A DNA stretch of 64,000 nt, from positions 137,859,009-137,923,008 of the forward strand of contig NC_134834.1 of the NCBI RefSeq assembly GCF_004210375.1, written 5' to 3'. The notes beneath the pieces are model-generated. The model saw only the letters and a program-made list of their open reading frames with translations. It was not told where the DNA came from and did no database searches. This document shows, piece by piece, positions 38,001 to 49,782 of the stretch. The first letter of the stretch is position 1; each line of letters begins with the position of its first letter. Source of the stretch: Tachypleus tridentatus. Taxonomy: Eukaryota; Arthropoda; Merostomata; Xiphosura; Limulidae. The translations under genes and the position numbers were made by a program.

Positions 38001-38847
38001 TACAGCACTCTCCTTTCAAATGCTTAATTTAACAAGGAACTGAACTTATATTTTTCTCAAGTTTTATGTTGGTAGTTACAATAACACATTCACGAATTCA
38101 TGCACAGTTTCACAATGCAACTTATTCGGTGTTATGTTTAAACACTCTGAACGTCGAAGAACTTGACTGTTTCACCGAAAGCACCGAATTGTTACACAAT
38201 GGACAATGGAACACTTTCATCAAATCAAATTGTTCATATATCCGTAATCCAATGAAATTGACGCTTTTGTGATTTTAAGGATATTTCAGCAAACATTTTC
38301 ACTTATAAAAATATGAAATTTGCTATAATGATTATACGTATTACCATTTCATTTATGGATTACTAGTAATAGTTTGATATCATTTTAAATTCTATTGGAG
38401 TTTTATTTATTTACTTTACCTTAATTAGGCTTTCAGTTATCTCCCTGTCATGGTGAACTTTTATACTGGTCGGGGAATTGCTTATGAATGATAAAAAATA
38501 AACTATACTTGGACAATAATTTAATGATTTATATGTAGACAAAAGCAAAAGAAAGCATATGGTGCGATCTTTAAGGCTATCGAAGTTGATTAAAAGGCAT
38601 GTCCAGGCGCTTTTGTGTGATTCCGGCAGCATTTTATGAATTATACAATTACGAAATGTGGTTTCACAATATATTTACGGTACTTATACGTGTAGACACA
38701 AAACTGAGTCAATACAAAGGAACTCCTTTATACCTATATACATTAATAACCTAACATCTAGGTGCAACGTCCCAACAATCTCTTACCCGTTTACACTTTT
38801 GTCCCTGAGACATGTGCCCAGCAATAGCCACTTGCAAACTCTCTTTG
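35015..38847. other. AT-rich region with no recognised gene
   Basis: Several short ORFs (36872-37063, 37682-37945 and 38066-38272, all +) have no domain I recognise and no convincing splice structure. Two tandem units lie at 35785-35942. I consider the rest non-coding. Confidence 0.4.
35785..35942. repeat. Imperfect 81-bp tandem repeat, two units
   Basis: Units start at 35785 and 35866, each TAACAACTACGTTTTCT, then AAATGTTGTTACAT and AACTAAGTTTT. The second unit is partly diverged. Confidence 0.7.
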
Positions 38848-38849
38848 TT

Positions 38850-38973
38850 AAACTGCAGATGACCTAAGAGGGTTGAAGCATTGTTCTGTACTTCATTTTA
38901 ATTAAAGTTTAAATACCCATACCAGGCGTCTTATGAATACATTTTAATTTCAAGTGGATTTCTCGCCATCATG
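38850..38973 (+). mobile_element. Penelope-like element tail
   Basis: CTGCAGATGACC (38853 onward), a mutated helix partner, GTACTTCATTTTAATTAAAG, ATACCCATACCAGGCGTC, then TTTCAAGTGGATTTCTCGCC. The block order matches the tails at 17.6 and 22.7 kb. The hammerhead-like core is damaged (CTGC for CTGA, and no GAAA). Confidence 0.6.
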
Positions 38974-39165
38974 TTTGCTAAATAAATTGGGGTGAAAATA
39001 GCGTCAGCACAAGTCGACAAGCAGAGATTCAAAGAGTGATTGAGAATAAGACACTAGTACTCTTAAAAACTATAGAATAAATAATTGGCATTATCTAACC
39101 TGTATGTAAATATGTATTGCCGTATTACACAAACCCTAGTAACGTTTATATTATTAATTAAAATA

Positions 39166-39412
39166 GGTCCGGCATGGCCACGTGGTTAAGACACTCGACT
39201 CGTAATCTGAGGGTGGCGAGTTCGAATCGCCCTGTCAGCCGTGGGGACGTTATAATGTGACGGTTAATCCCACTATTAGTTGGTAAAAGAGTAGCCCAAG
39301 AGTTGGCGGTGGGTGGTGATGACTAGTTGCTTTCCCTCTAGTCTGTATAATAAATTAGGGACGTCTAACGCAGATAGCCCTCGTGTAGCTTTGCGAGTAA
39401 TTAAAAAACAAA
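39166..39412 (+). mobile_element. T1 SINE with deletion after the B box
   Basis: Head GGTCCGGCATGGCCACGTGG, anticodon arm ACTCGACTCGTAATCTGAG and B box GAGTTCGAATC are present. The usual CACCAAACATGCTCGCCC is reduced to CCCTG before CAGCCGTGGGG. Body and tail are complete. Confidence 0.88.
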
Positions 39413-40507
39413 CATTTAATTACAATAATCAAGCAGTTGCTCGATATTTTGGAAGTGTGTGTGTGGATATGATATCACAGTGTGCTATAAAAATATAAAA
39501 AAATGTCACTTTACTTTGTTCCTTCAGAAGTTTCAATTGACTATGTCAACTGTTTTCCCTCTGCTTAAATTATCTTAAGTTTTGCTAAGCTTTCTTAATT
39601 TGTTATGCCATCCATCTTCATCGTCTTTCTTCTACAAATTGCTTCTTCTTTCTCTTGCTAAGCGACAATTTATTTCTTACAAAGTTTCTGAACTACATTT
39701 AGTTTACAATTTATCTCATAAATGGTACTATAAGTGTTCAATTGAAATGTAAGCTCAGATAGCTTGACACTGTAAACATGTTATCCATTAATTCGAATAT
39801 TAATATCGTATATCTCTTATTTAATCTATTGTAGTATTGAAAGAGTTTTCTGTAAATAAGATCATTTATATATATAAATATTATCATAAAATCCCGATTC
39901 AAACAATGTTTGAAGGTAATGCTTATACGTAATAGTTGAGCACTGTAATTACTGAACCAATTTTACAACTAAGGTTTAGAATCCAATGTTAACAACTATT
40001 AATTTACAATATCATCATATTCGTGTATTTACAGATATTGAAAGAGCTTGTTCAAAACTTAATCGTTTATTAATATGCTTATTTTTTAATGCAAAGCCAC
40101 AGCGGGCTATCTTTTGTTTTCACCGCGGGAGATCGAACCCCACTATTTAGTATTGTATTCTATGAACTTATCGCTGTCCCACCAAGAAACTTTATCAGAA
40201 AACTTATAAAAATCCCAAACCACTAAGGTAATTTGAGCATTATCAGCAAGCAGTAAGTAGCTTATATATATAAATTAATACATGTTAGGTTTTAATAAAA
40301 GGATTCAGAATAAACTACAACAATTAACTTTTATGTAATAAGCAGTAGAACAGAATTAGATACGTTAGTTCAGGCTCTCAACATAACAGCGGATACAAAA
40401 TTAAGTTTCCACTACTTAGCTCTTAGTAAATTAGAAAACGTTGAATAAAATTAAAAGAAAACTACAACTACATGAGCAGATGTAACAACTGCAGCTGTAG
40501 AAGACAC
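39413..40507. other. No gene seen
   Basis: AT-rich flank of the duplicated segment, holding one old T2 SINE (40083-40185). Confidence 0.4.
40083..40185 (-). mobile_element. Old T2 SINE copy
   Basis: Order GCAAAGCCACAGCGGGCTAT, ACCGCGGGAGATCGAACCCC, TTTAGTATTGTA and TTATCGCTGTCCCACC matches T2 in reverse with many changes. Confidence 0.65.
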
Positions 40508-41607
40508 ACTTCGAATACTTATAAAGATTGATTGTAATTAAGCATAGAGCTGCAGAATGGGCTATTTGTGACCTGCCCACCAATATTATCGAAACCCACT
40601 TTTTACGGTGTGAATTCACGGACATAACGCTGTGCATCTGGTGAGCTCTTATAGAGATAGCACTGAAGGCTACGGATAGGCCATTTAAATTGTTTGCCAT
40701 TAGACAAAGTTCTTTTACTTTTTCTTAACCCAGATACGAGGTACATGGTTATTTAATGTTAAACATGAACGGACGTTATTAGTAGTATGTCCTGAACCTA
40801 TGTGCATCAGTTTGATTATCAGACAAAAGTAATAAAATTAACAGACAGTGTTATTTATAAATGATGAGAACTGACGTGTTTTCTTATAGCAAAGCCACTT
40901 CCGGCTATCTGCTGAGCTCACCAATGCAAATCGAATCGCTGGATTGTAAGTCCGTAGACTTGCCGCTATACCAGCGGGGCACGATAATACTAACAAAGAC
41001 ATTAGAATTCTGACATATTCTAAGGTAATCAAATAAAGCAACAACTGAGAATAAGAAAACTTAAATAAGATATGTAAACGTTACTTTTTAGTTGAGACAA
41101 ATACAAAGAGATCTGAGTGAAAACTTCATTTATTAAAAAAATTTAAGAGGAAATTAATATAATAACTTCCTGTAGAGCAAATATTATAGAAGTTGCTTGC
41201 TGTTTGTTAGTTGTTTGTATTATTAACTTTAACTAATCATGAAACTGAATGTTGTTTAACAAGGCTGAGAAATTCAGAAGTGTATATCAACCATATAAGG
41301 AATCTACGCTTTCAAGGGTATTTAAAATTAATGGAATATGTTTATTCACAGGTGAGACATTCGTATGAGAGTGTTACAAAGTAGTGACACGATTATTTCA
41401 ACATGAAGTACATGATCCAACAAATCAAGAAGCTTAAAAGGATTATTTTTAAATAAGAGACACGCAATTAATTTAGAAAAATATATGTATATGATTGCAT
41501 CACATATCCTGTAATGAGATGATTAAGGTATTTAGTAATAGAAAGTGAACCAGAGTTCTCAAAACGATGTTCATAACAATAAATATATGTGAAAGGTCAG
41601 AGATCGA
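40508..41607 (+). repeat. 1,100-bp direct duplication, copy A
   Basis: Matches 42011-43110 at constant offset 1503 with no difference seen by eye. It contains a T2 SINE (40877-40980) and no gene. Copy A ends at ...CAGAGATCGA and is followed by three unrelated bases and the 385-bp insert. Confidence 0.93.
40877..40980 (-). mobile_element. T2 SINE inside duplication copy A
   Basis: GTTTTCTTATAGCAAAGCC, GGCTATCTGCTGAGCTCACC, ATCGAATCGCTGGATTG, then GACTTGCCGCTATACCAGCG. It has a weak B box and a complete tail. Confidence 0.8.
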
Positions 41608-42010
41608 CCTTTGGCCATGCCGGGCCAAAACAGTACGATAACCAACACTTACCAGGAATATTTTGGCAGCTGTCTCCAGTGATGTCACCTTGACATACAT
41701 ACTGAATGAGAGAACAAAAAAAATGTTGATGTAATAACATCAACAAGTTATAACTACTACTTGTTAATCAACAATGTGGTATATTTGTAATACAATTTGA
41801 CTTGCTAGCATTGAACGTTTTGTGTGCCTGTATATGAATTAATATACGTATAAAGAGATCACATCTATATACATGAAAGTATACTTTTAAAGAGTTATTC
41901 TTATGTCTTCTAACTTTCTTGTTGATACATTTTCCAAAAAAAAAAAGAACTTCCAGTCCATATCATTCCAGAAATATACTTTTAACCAGTAAACTATTGT
42001 TTACTGTTAA
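41608..42010 (+). repeat. 403-bp insert between duplication copies (templated from 25.0-25.4 kb)
   Basis: CCT (41608-41610), then 385 bases equal to 25041-25425 (41611-41995), then 15 bases of filler (41996-42010). The filler region makes a perfect 8-bp inverted repeat, CAGTAAAC at 41987-41994 and GTTTACTG at 41999-42006, with loop TATT, as expected of snap-back copying of the broken end. Confidence 0.9.
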
Positions 42011-43110
42011 ACTTCGAATACTTATAAAGATTGATTGTAATTAAGCATAGAGCTGCAGAATGGGCTATTTGTGACCTGCCCACCAATATTATCGAAACCC
42101 ACTTTTTACGGTGTGAATTCACGGACATAACGCTGTGCATCTGGTGAGCTCTTATAGAGATAGCACTGAAGGCTACGGATAGGCCATTTAAATTGTTTGC
42201 CATTAGACAAAGTTCTTTTACTTTTTCTTAACCCAGATACGAGGTACATGGTTATTTAATGTTAAACATGAACGGACGTTATTAGTAGTATGTCCTGAAC
42301 CTATGTGCATCAGTTTGATTATCAGACAAAAGTAATAAAATTAACAGACAGTGTTATTTATAAATGATGAGAACTGACGTGTTTTCTTATAGCAAAGCCA
42401 CTTCCGGCTATCTGCTGAGCTCACCAATGCAAATCGAATCGCTGGATTGTAAGTCCGTAGACTTGCCGCTATACCAGCGGGGCACGATAATACTAACAAA
42501 GACATTAGAATTCTGACATATTCTAAGGTAATCAAATAAAGCAACAACTGAGAATAAGAAAACTTAAATAAGATATGTAAACGTTACTTTTTAGTTGAGA
42601 CAAATACAAAGAGATCTGAGTGAAAACTTCATTTATTAAAAAAATTTAAGAGGAAATTAATATAATAACTTCCTGTAGAGCAAATATTATAGAAGTTGCT
42701 TGCTGTTTGTTAGTTGTTTGTATTATTAACTTTAACTAATCATGAAACTGAATGTTGTTTAACAAGGCTGAGAAATTCAGAAGTGTATATCAACCATATA
42801 AGGAATCTACGCTTTCAAGGGTATTTAAAATTAATGGAATATGTTTATTCACAGGTGAGACATTCGTATGAGAGTGTTACAAAGTAGTGACACGATTATT
42901 TCAACATGAAGTACATGATCCAACAAATCAAGAAGCTTAAAAGGATTATTTTTAAATAAGAGACACGCAATTAATTTAGAAAAATATATGTATATGATTG
43001 CATCACATATCCTGTAATGAGATGATTAAGGTATTTAGTAATAGAAAGTGAACCAGAGTTCTCAAAACGATGTTCATAACAATAAATATATGTGAAAGGT
43101 CAGAGATCGA
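42011..43110 (+). repeat. 1,100-bp direct duplication, copy A'
   Basis: Second copy of 40508-41607. It continues at 43111 into unique sequence GTGGCCTAGATC, so the pre-duplication order was 40507-A-43111. Confidence 0.93.
42380..42483 (-). mobile_element. T2 SINE inside duplication copy A'
   Basis: Duplicate of the SINE at 40877-40980; it arose by the segment duplication and not by a new insertion. Confidence 0.8.
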
Positions 43111-43476
43111 GTGGCCTAGATCATTGTGTGCTTGGAAATTCTGGTTAGTGAGCTTGAAGAAGCATGCTGAATTCTCAGAATTGACTAGTGTAGAATCATA
43201 GTGCCGTGTGCAAAATAGTTAAACCATGGTTGGAGACTTGCATTCAAATTAAGGTTTTAATTCTGTTTTGAAATTGATGACAATGCTCTGTCTATTTGAT
43301 ATGTAGATTTGGTAGTTGAGAAGAGTACTAGCAGAAGTCGCCCAGTAGAGATTCAGAGAGTGACTGAAAATGAGAAAGTCTAAACTGATGCCTTAAGAAG
43401 AATACAATGGAGAACTGATATTCTCTGTCCAACCTCTATGTAAGTTTGTACTACTCTCTTAGCTTATACTAGCTGT
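43111..43476. other. No gene seen
   Basis: Short AT-rich interval between copy A' and the old T1 SINE. Confidence 0.4.
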
Positions 43477-43740
43477 AGTAATATGGTGGGTAAGGTGATC
43501 GACTCCTAATAAGAGGTCACGAGTTTCAATCTCGTCACGGAACATACTCGCTGTTTTAGCCGAGAGGGGTTATAATATCCAACCAACCCCACTTTTTGTT
43601 TGCAAAGAGTAACACAAGAGTTGGATGTGGGTAGTGTTGATTAGCTGCATTTCCTTCCGTCTATCAGTTTTAAACTAGTGACAGCTAGCGTTGTTAGCCC
43701 TCGAGTAGCTTTTAGTTATGTTCAATAAGTAGACAAACAA
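43477..43740 (+). mobile_element. Old T1 SINE copy
   Basis: Blocks GGTGATCGACTCCTAATAAG, CGAGTTTCAATCTCG, GGTTATAATATCCAACCAAC, CAAGAGTTGGATGTGGGTAG and TTAGCCCTCGAGTAGCTTTT are in T1 order, with the highest divergence of the T1 copies here. Confidence 0.75.
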
Positions 43741-43756
43741 TTAATAGATAGACAAC

Positions 43757-44470
43757 GTGACCACTAACAACAGGACAAATCTGGTGAAGTACATGAATAC
43801 TCACAGAGGAATTACGATAATAAGACTGAAGAAGTACAGAAAGGCATTAATGAAGTATAGAAAGACTATAATGACAAAATCGAAGAAGTGTAAAACAGAT
43901 ATCATTGAGGAAGAAAGGAATGTCATGAACAGAATGAAGTATCTCAAAACAAATTTGTAAATACAAATATAAAAGAAGTCACACATCTTTCTGCAGCTGC
44001 TCAAGATTTCCAACCTGAAACACCATCTAATACAAAAGATGAAAGAAAACATATTATATGGTTTATACATAAAGTGCTTGTTCCATCCACATTGTACACA
44101 TTTCTGGAAAACTCTATGCATGTTACTACTAAATCCAGTTACAGAATTTAGTTGGTCAATTCAACAACACCGCCTAATTTAAAAGCCAATGAACTATGAT
44201 GAAAAGCATATCAGACTCAGTTTCAAATAATTTTCCAAGTGAACAATAAGCTATTCATTTAGTTGCCTATTTAAAAGGATAAACTTTAACGACATCAAGT
44301 AGTTTTCCAGTAGTGATCCCTAACAATTATCAAGCATTAATGGCTTCCTTTTCCAACAGATATGAATCAGTATACTAAAAGGAAGTGTCCAAAAAATATT
44401 TTGAAATATGGTATGGAGAAAGGACTTCAGCTGAACTTGCAGACTTGTCCAATTATCTTGCCCTTACAAT
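43757..44470 (+). pseudogene. Ty3/gypsy gag remnant (coiled coil plus capsid-like part)
   Basis: The first part encodes a repeated charged coiled coil (EEVQKGINEV, KDYNDKIEEV in one frame). Then come AYQTQFQIIFQVNN (about 44209-44250), LVAYLKG-like bases, YQALMASFSNRYESVY (about 44330-44375) and SAELADLSNYLALT. The order coiled coil, AYxxQFxxxxxxN, LxxxLxG, YxxLxxxLxxRY and LxxLAxxxxxLA is that of arthropod gypsy gag. Stops and frame shifts separate the blocks; no zinc knuckle or protease was found. Confidence 0.6.
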
Positions 44471-45663
44471 CGAATTAAAATGATAGATTTGTTGGTAAGT
44501 GCTGGCTGAACGAAAGACGTGGGAGGCGTAGCACACTCTCTATTTTCATGCACTGTAATTGCATCTTGTATAAAAACAATGTTAATACAGCGTTTTCATT
44601 GTATCCATTACATTCCTCTAATCTAATCTAAAAGACAAAAACACCATATACTTGCTTCTGGGTGGTGAATAGTGTCTTTCACACGATTTGTTGCTCAAGT
44701 TAAACTGCCATTTATCCTCTCAAAATATATTCCTCCCAAGCAATTCACCCAGCTGGTACACGAATGTTTATATTTACCATTTCTTACATGATGGAGATTT
44801 TGGATTCACCAATCATGACAAGTTTTATTCTCTTGACTAGTTATTCATACACAAGAGAGGCAGTAACATCAATATATCACCTGATTTACTATTAAAGGAC
44901 AATGTCGTCTGCATTCCAGTAAAATGTGCATCATAATAGCCATATACAACAGGGGCAGAACAGGTGTGACCTCAATAGAATGAAAAGAAACTAATGCAGC
45001 TAAAAGATAACGAATTTCTTGACATCGTTTTACGCAAAAACAAAAGACTTATAGCAAACGAAAATTTTGAAAATTTCTACAATGAAATAAGAAGATAGTA
45101 AATGCATGGTATGTCTATATATCACAAATGGTTTAACTAAAGTTTTGTTGTAATGCTTATTTTATAGTAGATTATTTTTTAGTTCAAAGCCACACAATAT
45201 ACTAAACTCTTTCCTCTACATAGAGGTAAATCCTGTATTTTAGCATTGAAGTGCATAAATTTACTTTTGGTTCGCTGGAAGTCTGCAACAGAAAAATGAA
45301 GTATTCTGTTTAAAATAAATGGTGAAGCAATGGGGGTCTAACTTATCCCCTTAATTAGTTAACATTTTTTTGTTACCATGAGAAATTAAGGTTATGTCAT
45401 TATTCTGACGATTTCAAAGTGAATTCTATTTAAAATATATGTTTATCACACAATTGTATTCTTCAACCACGATTGTCTGGTTTGAAAGTTTTACTTTATT
45501 TAAATGAGAAACATAGAAATCTTAGCTTTGCCCTAGACCTTAATTTTAAATCATGAACCAATATTGTGAGTGTCTTATTAGAAAAAAACCAACTGTTTTA
45601 GGTTGATATGTTAACTACAACACTCTGCTTTCTAGTATAATTTAATTTTATGGTAACTCATAT
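44471..45663. other. No gene seen; possible very old T2 SINE
   Basis: AT-rich. Around 45178-45290 TTCAAAGCCACACAA and TTTTAGCATTGAAGTGCATA recall a T2 copy in reverse, but the middle is lost. Confidence 0.3.
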
Positions 45664-45993
45664 GGCCTTGCATGGCCAAGCGCGTAAGACGTGCGACTCG
45701 TAATCCGCGGGTTCGCGCCCGCGTCGCGCCAAACATGCTCGTCCTCCTAGCCGTGGGGGCGTTATAATGTCACGATCAATCCCAGTATTCCCTGGTCAAA
45801 AAGTAGCCCAAGAGTTGGCGGTGGGTGGTGATGACTAGCTACCTTCCCTCTAGTCTTACACTACTAAATTAGGGACGGCTCGGTGCAGTGGGCTAACAAC
45901 CTACTCACTTAAATACCTGTTGAAGAATCCGCAAGCGATTGCGGCTCTATGTTCCTTGATGGAATCTAATGGTGATAACTATGGATAACTAAC
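45664..45993 (+). mobile_element. Composite T1 SINE with alternative 3' tail
   Basis: The T1 head and body run normally to AATTAGGGACGGCT, then the usual AGATAGCCC tail is replaced by 113 bases (45881-45993): CGGTGCAGTGGGCTAACAAC, AATCCGCAAGCGATTGCGG, TTGATGGAATCTAATGGTG and an ACTA-repeat end. A perfect 10-bp target duplication TAACTCATAT flanks it (45654-45663 and 45994-46003). The second copy is at 59058-59386. Confidence 0.92.
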
Positions 45994-46003
45994 TAACTCA
46001 TAT

Positions 46004-46475
46004 AGCCGTTAAAATACCTACATTAGTAGCATTCCATCTAAATTTTTAACATCAAGAAATATCACAAGAACTATTTTCATGGAAAAGTAATTTGCAAAGT
46101 ACTGAACACTACTCAAAGACTAGCTTTTGATGTACATCATACATAAATAATCATGCGACACGCTGTGCAATAAAGGCCTCAGCATTCTCTGCTCAGTGCA
46201 ACAGAAGGTAAAATACTGAACATAAAGTTAACAATTACATTTAGAATCAAGTCTAAATGATAACTTCGTATTTCCCGTAATGTTGTACCTTGGTAAAAAT
46301 GTCGCGAATTGCCTGCTCCACTAAGTTTTATAAGTTATCACAAATATATCGAGCTTTGTTTGTTAGACTTACCGAACTGAAATTATTGAGATTATTACTG
46401 ATTTTTTTATTTTGACTTTCAACTTAGTAAGATGTTTCAATTTTGTTACTTTAATGCTACATTAACTTTTATTTT
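46004..46475. other. No gene seen
   Basis: AT-rich spacer between SINEs. Confidence 0.4.
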
Positions 46476-46487
46476 ACTAATTAGATT

Positions 46488-46605
46488 GTCCCCCGCTAGT
46501 ACAGTGGTAAGTCTATGGATTCACCTTGTTAAAATTAGGGGTTCGATTACCCTCACTGGGCTCAGCAGATAGCCCGATGTAGTTTTGCTATAAAAAAACA
46601 CACAC
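46488..46605 (+). mobile_element. Full-length T2 SINE
   Basis: 118 bp. CCCCGCTAGTACAGTGGTAA, B box GGGTTCGATTACC, then CAGATAGCCCGATG, TTTTGCTATAAAAAAACA and a CA tail. The target duplication ACTAATTAGATT (12 bp) is at 46476-46487 and 46606-46617. Confidence 0.92.
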
Positions 46606-46841
46606 ACTAATTAGATTAAGTTTTTTTGTTAAAATGTTTCTATTGCTTGCATTATTAAAAATAGATTATTAAATAATAGATTATTAAAAATAAACACAGC
46701 TTTTATAATTTTAAATGAAATATCATACATCATATTTAGTATTTATTATCATAGTTATAATGGCATGAAATATTATTTAAGTTTTTTTTTAATTGTTTAT
46801 ACCTGATGATAAACATAATAACTTTTACTGACTACCCGCAG

Positions 46842-46961
46842 CCCCCCGCTAGTACAGCGGTAAGTTTACGGATTTACAACGCTAAAGTTAGGGGTTTGAT
46901 TCCCCGCGGTGGGCTCAGCAAATAGCACGATGTGGCTTTGCTACAATTAAAACCCACACAG
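46842..46961 (+). mobile_element. Full-length T2 SINE
   Basis: CCCCCCGCTAGTACAGCGG, loop TTTACAA with a Val-type TAC anticodon, GGGGTTTGATTCCCC, then GCACGATGTGGCTTTGC and ACCCACACA. No clear target duplication. Confidence 0.88.
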
Positions 46962-48443
46962 ACTGTCCGAAGTATTCTTAATACCCATAGTTATACTCAC
47001 TTTTAGTGAGTTCACAAAGCTTTTCGAATTAGATTTTTGCTCATTTACGTTAGTAATAATTTTAAGAAGTCTTTACAAAATGTATATATTTGATAATTTT
47101 AAATGCATTCTTTCCTTGGCTTTAAGTGAAATTAGTTTTAGAAATTCAAAACGTTCTGTAGCACTTATGGTATACTCTGGAACACGGACTTACCACAGAG
47201 CAAGAGTAAGGTCCTTTAACTGGAGGTTTGATAGAGTATCAAATAACAGAGTAAGGGTTCGTTACTCTGTGAATTTCACTAAGTTCATCGTAAAATTTGT
47301 TGAGAGAAAGGAAAGTAAAATTTTAGTGGTCTCGCTCACATGTTTACTGTACTTTTCTTTCCCTTTGTAAGATAAAAGAACGTTAATTGAAAGTCTCACA
47401 AAGCTAAGGTAAAATCTAAACAAAAACCAGCTAGTTTAAATGCCAACAGCTTGCAAAGCATTTGAAGAAAACAATAAGCCTAAAATATTATGTATCAGAG
47501 AAATGTAAAAATAGCATTTCATATCTACCTTTTATCTCTCATAAGACACTGCCCAAGAGGCTTTTAGTCAATACTGACTCCCATTAGTTGAGCTGGATAC
47601 TTAGAAACAAGCAAGGACACTGGTAAACTAGTAAGTTTTGAACTCTTTCTTTGGTCAGGAAAAGTTTACAAATCATAGTAAATTTTTTTAGATCTGGATG
47701 GTCAGTTAAAAACAATAAGCAGCTTAAAATTGATGAAACGCAAAAAAAACACAAGAAGGAGAATAGATGGACATTAATAAACGCATTACAGTAAAATACG
47801 CGAAATGAACAATTGTTATTTGTGAGAAACTAATTATTTAAGATGGATAGATAAGAGATTGTATGACTACCTAGCATTGTTGAAATTGTGGAAGTAGAAA
47901 AGGTAATCTAAGCTAATTACCAATACCTATATGCTAGGCTCCAATGTGAAATTCCAGAAAATACATTAGGCATATTTCAGAATTTGAGTTATCCAATGAA
48001 AAGAGCCATCTGATAGAGATAAGAAGATGTTTCCTATATGGAATAAGTTTACAAGATGGAGTTTCAGATGAACTCAGCAAATATGCAAGGAATACATTAA
48101 TGTTAACGATGTACGAAGTATATGGAGATGTGAAATTATAGAAAAAGATAATACAGTCATATAGTTCTTTGTCTGTACTGGGAAGACAAACTCAGAAATC
48201 TAATCTAAGAGAACAAGCTGACACCCATGTAATATGACACAGACAAATAAAGTAGATAATAAAAGAGAGAATTCAATTCTCAGTACTTCCGTTTGGGGCC
48301 TTGAATGATATTGATTCTATTGACAACTTTGGTGCAAGTTGTTTTAAGGTTAACCTTTCAGGTGAGATGCTTATACAGTGCAAAACCCTGGTATGTGACA
48401 CAACCTGAAAACTGAATAGGGACAATGATAGACATAAATGAAA
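46962..48443. other. Mostly featureless; possible decayed gag-like ORF
   Basis: A plus-strand frame at about 48015-48215 encodes FLYGISLQDGVSDELSKYA, then TMYEVYGDVKL and QSYSSLSVLGRQTQKS with one stop. The helical, charged pattern is reminiscent of retrotransposon gag, but I cannot assign it. An ORF at 47080-47370 (+) has no recognisable domain. Confidence 0.35.
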
Positions 48444-49416
48444 CAACGTTGTGCAAATTAATTGAAACAAATGGTCATTTTACAATATTTTCAGCATGGC
48501 GGCCGGTGTAGACTCGCTGGACCCGCTGATTTCCTTTAATAGTCATTTTTTTACACAGACGGCGTCATTAGCTGTGTTTTGCAGTACGGTCGATCTATGT
48601 TTGGGATATATGACGAAATTTTGAGGAATATTACGTCATTTAAAATTGCGTTAGAAGAACAAGGAGACCAGCCAAAAATCAACTTCTTACCAACTCAATG
48701 AAGAAAAAACGGTATCAATGGGGTATGAAATACAAGAACTGGACGCAAGAACAATGGAGGATGGTGTTATTCAGTGACGAGACTCATTTCTTCGTACAGG
48801 GTCAAAGAAGTCTGCATGTTCGCAGATCTCCAAGTGAGAAACTTCGAGAATCTTACATCAATCAGTTCGTAAAACATCCCTTGAAGAAGGTGTTTTGGGG
48901 CTTTTTTAGCTACTATGGCGCCGGAGGCTTACATATCGTAGAAGGTATGATGCGAGCACCACAGTACATCGAAGTTTTGCAGAGAAGAGTCGTTTTGAAT
49001 TGAAAAAGATATTTTTCAGCAAGATCTGGCTCCGTGCCACACATCGAAACTTCCGAAGAATTTTATGATTACAACGCAAATAATGGTGCTGGACTGGCCT
49101 GGAAACTCTCCGGACTTAAATCCTATTGAAAATCTTTGGGCGATTTGTAAAGAAAGACTTTGAGGAAAAGACTGTACTACGAAAGATAAGCTAATTGAGG
49201 CCACAATTGAGGTGTGGTACCGCGATCCAAAAATTAGTAAAGATTGCAGTCAACTCGTGGACTCGATGCCAAAGCGGATTAATGATCTTCTGAAAAATAA
49301 AGGCGGTCATATCATGTATTAATTTGTGAGTAATTTTTGAATTTTCAGAAATAAAACGCAAAAAATTGAAAAAATCGTAATTTTCCGTCTTGTTTCAGTT
49401 AAGTTGCACAAGAGTG
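48444..49416 (+). mobile_element. Tc1-like transposon with deleted N-terminal region
   Basis: Terminal inverted repeats share TTGTGCAA, TTAA and TGAAACAA (left 48449 onward, right 49390-49411). The total of about 0.97 kb is shorter than an intact Tc1 element (about 1.3-1.7 kb). The missing part is the DNA-binding half of the transposase. Confidence 0.8.
48698..49322 (+). pseudogene. Tc1-like transposase, catalytic half
   Basis: 48698-49003 encodes WTQEQWRMVLFSDETHFFVQ, with the first catalytic Asp in FSDE, through to the HIVEG block. After a frame change near 49000 the catalytic core continues as DIFQQDLAPCHTS and DWPGNSPDLNPIENLW. The second Asp and the Glu are 34 residues apart, the DD34E spacing of Tc1. 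The helix-turn-helix part expected upstream is absent, and the reading frame is broken. Confidence 0.82.
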
Positions 49417-49701
49417 TAAATATTTGAGGGTCCTGACAAACTTTAAATTTACTACAGTTTGAACCAAACAGTATAGCATTAGTTTTTGTGCTGTTCAGTA
49501 TAAGATGTTAGGTGTCACAACATTTGAAAAAAACGATCAATATTTTGTTGAAGTACCATATTAAAAATTATCATTCTGGGCAAATAGCAAAGAGGACTGC
49601 TTTCTGCATATTGAAAGTAGTGGACAGAATAGCAAGGTTGTGGCGTGTTTGCAACGTTGAGTATATAAAGGAGAAATGACACAAAAAGTGATACATAGAT
49701 G
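49417..49701. other. Spacer between two transposons
   Basis: Short AT-rich interval with no feature. Confidence 0.4.
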
Positions 49702-49782
49702 TATCAGGTCATCCAATAAGTAATGTTCGAAAATTTAATAAAGAAAGTACATCATCATTTCTGTCTTTTTAGAAAGCTTTAA

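Noticed and set aside
35015-38632. Scattered ORFs of 60-90 codons as exons of a large gene
   Set aside because: No consistent splice sites, strand or domain content, so I could not support an exon chain.
40431-42547. Identical 68-89-residue ORFs on the minus strand as a duplicated gene
   Set aside because: The proteins are identical only because the whole 1,100-bp segment is duplicated. They overlap a T2 SINE and show no domain.
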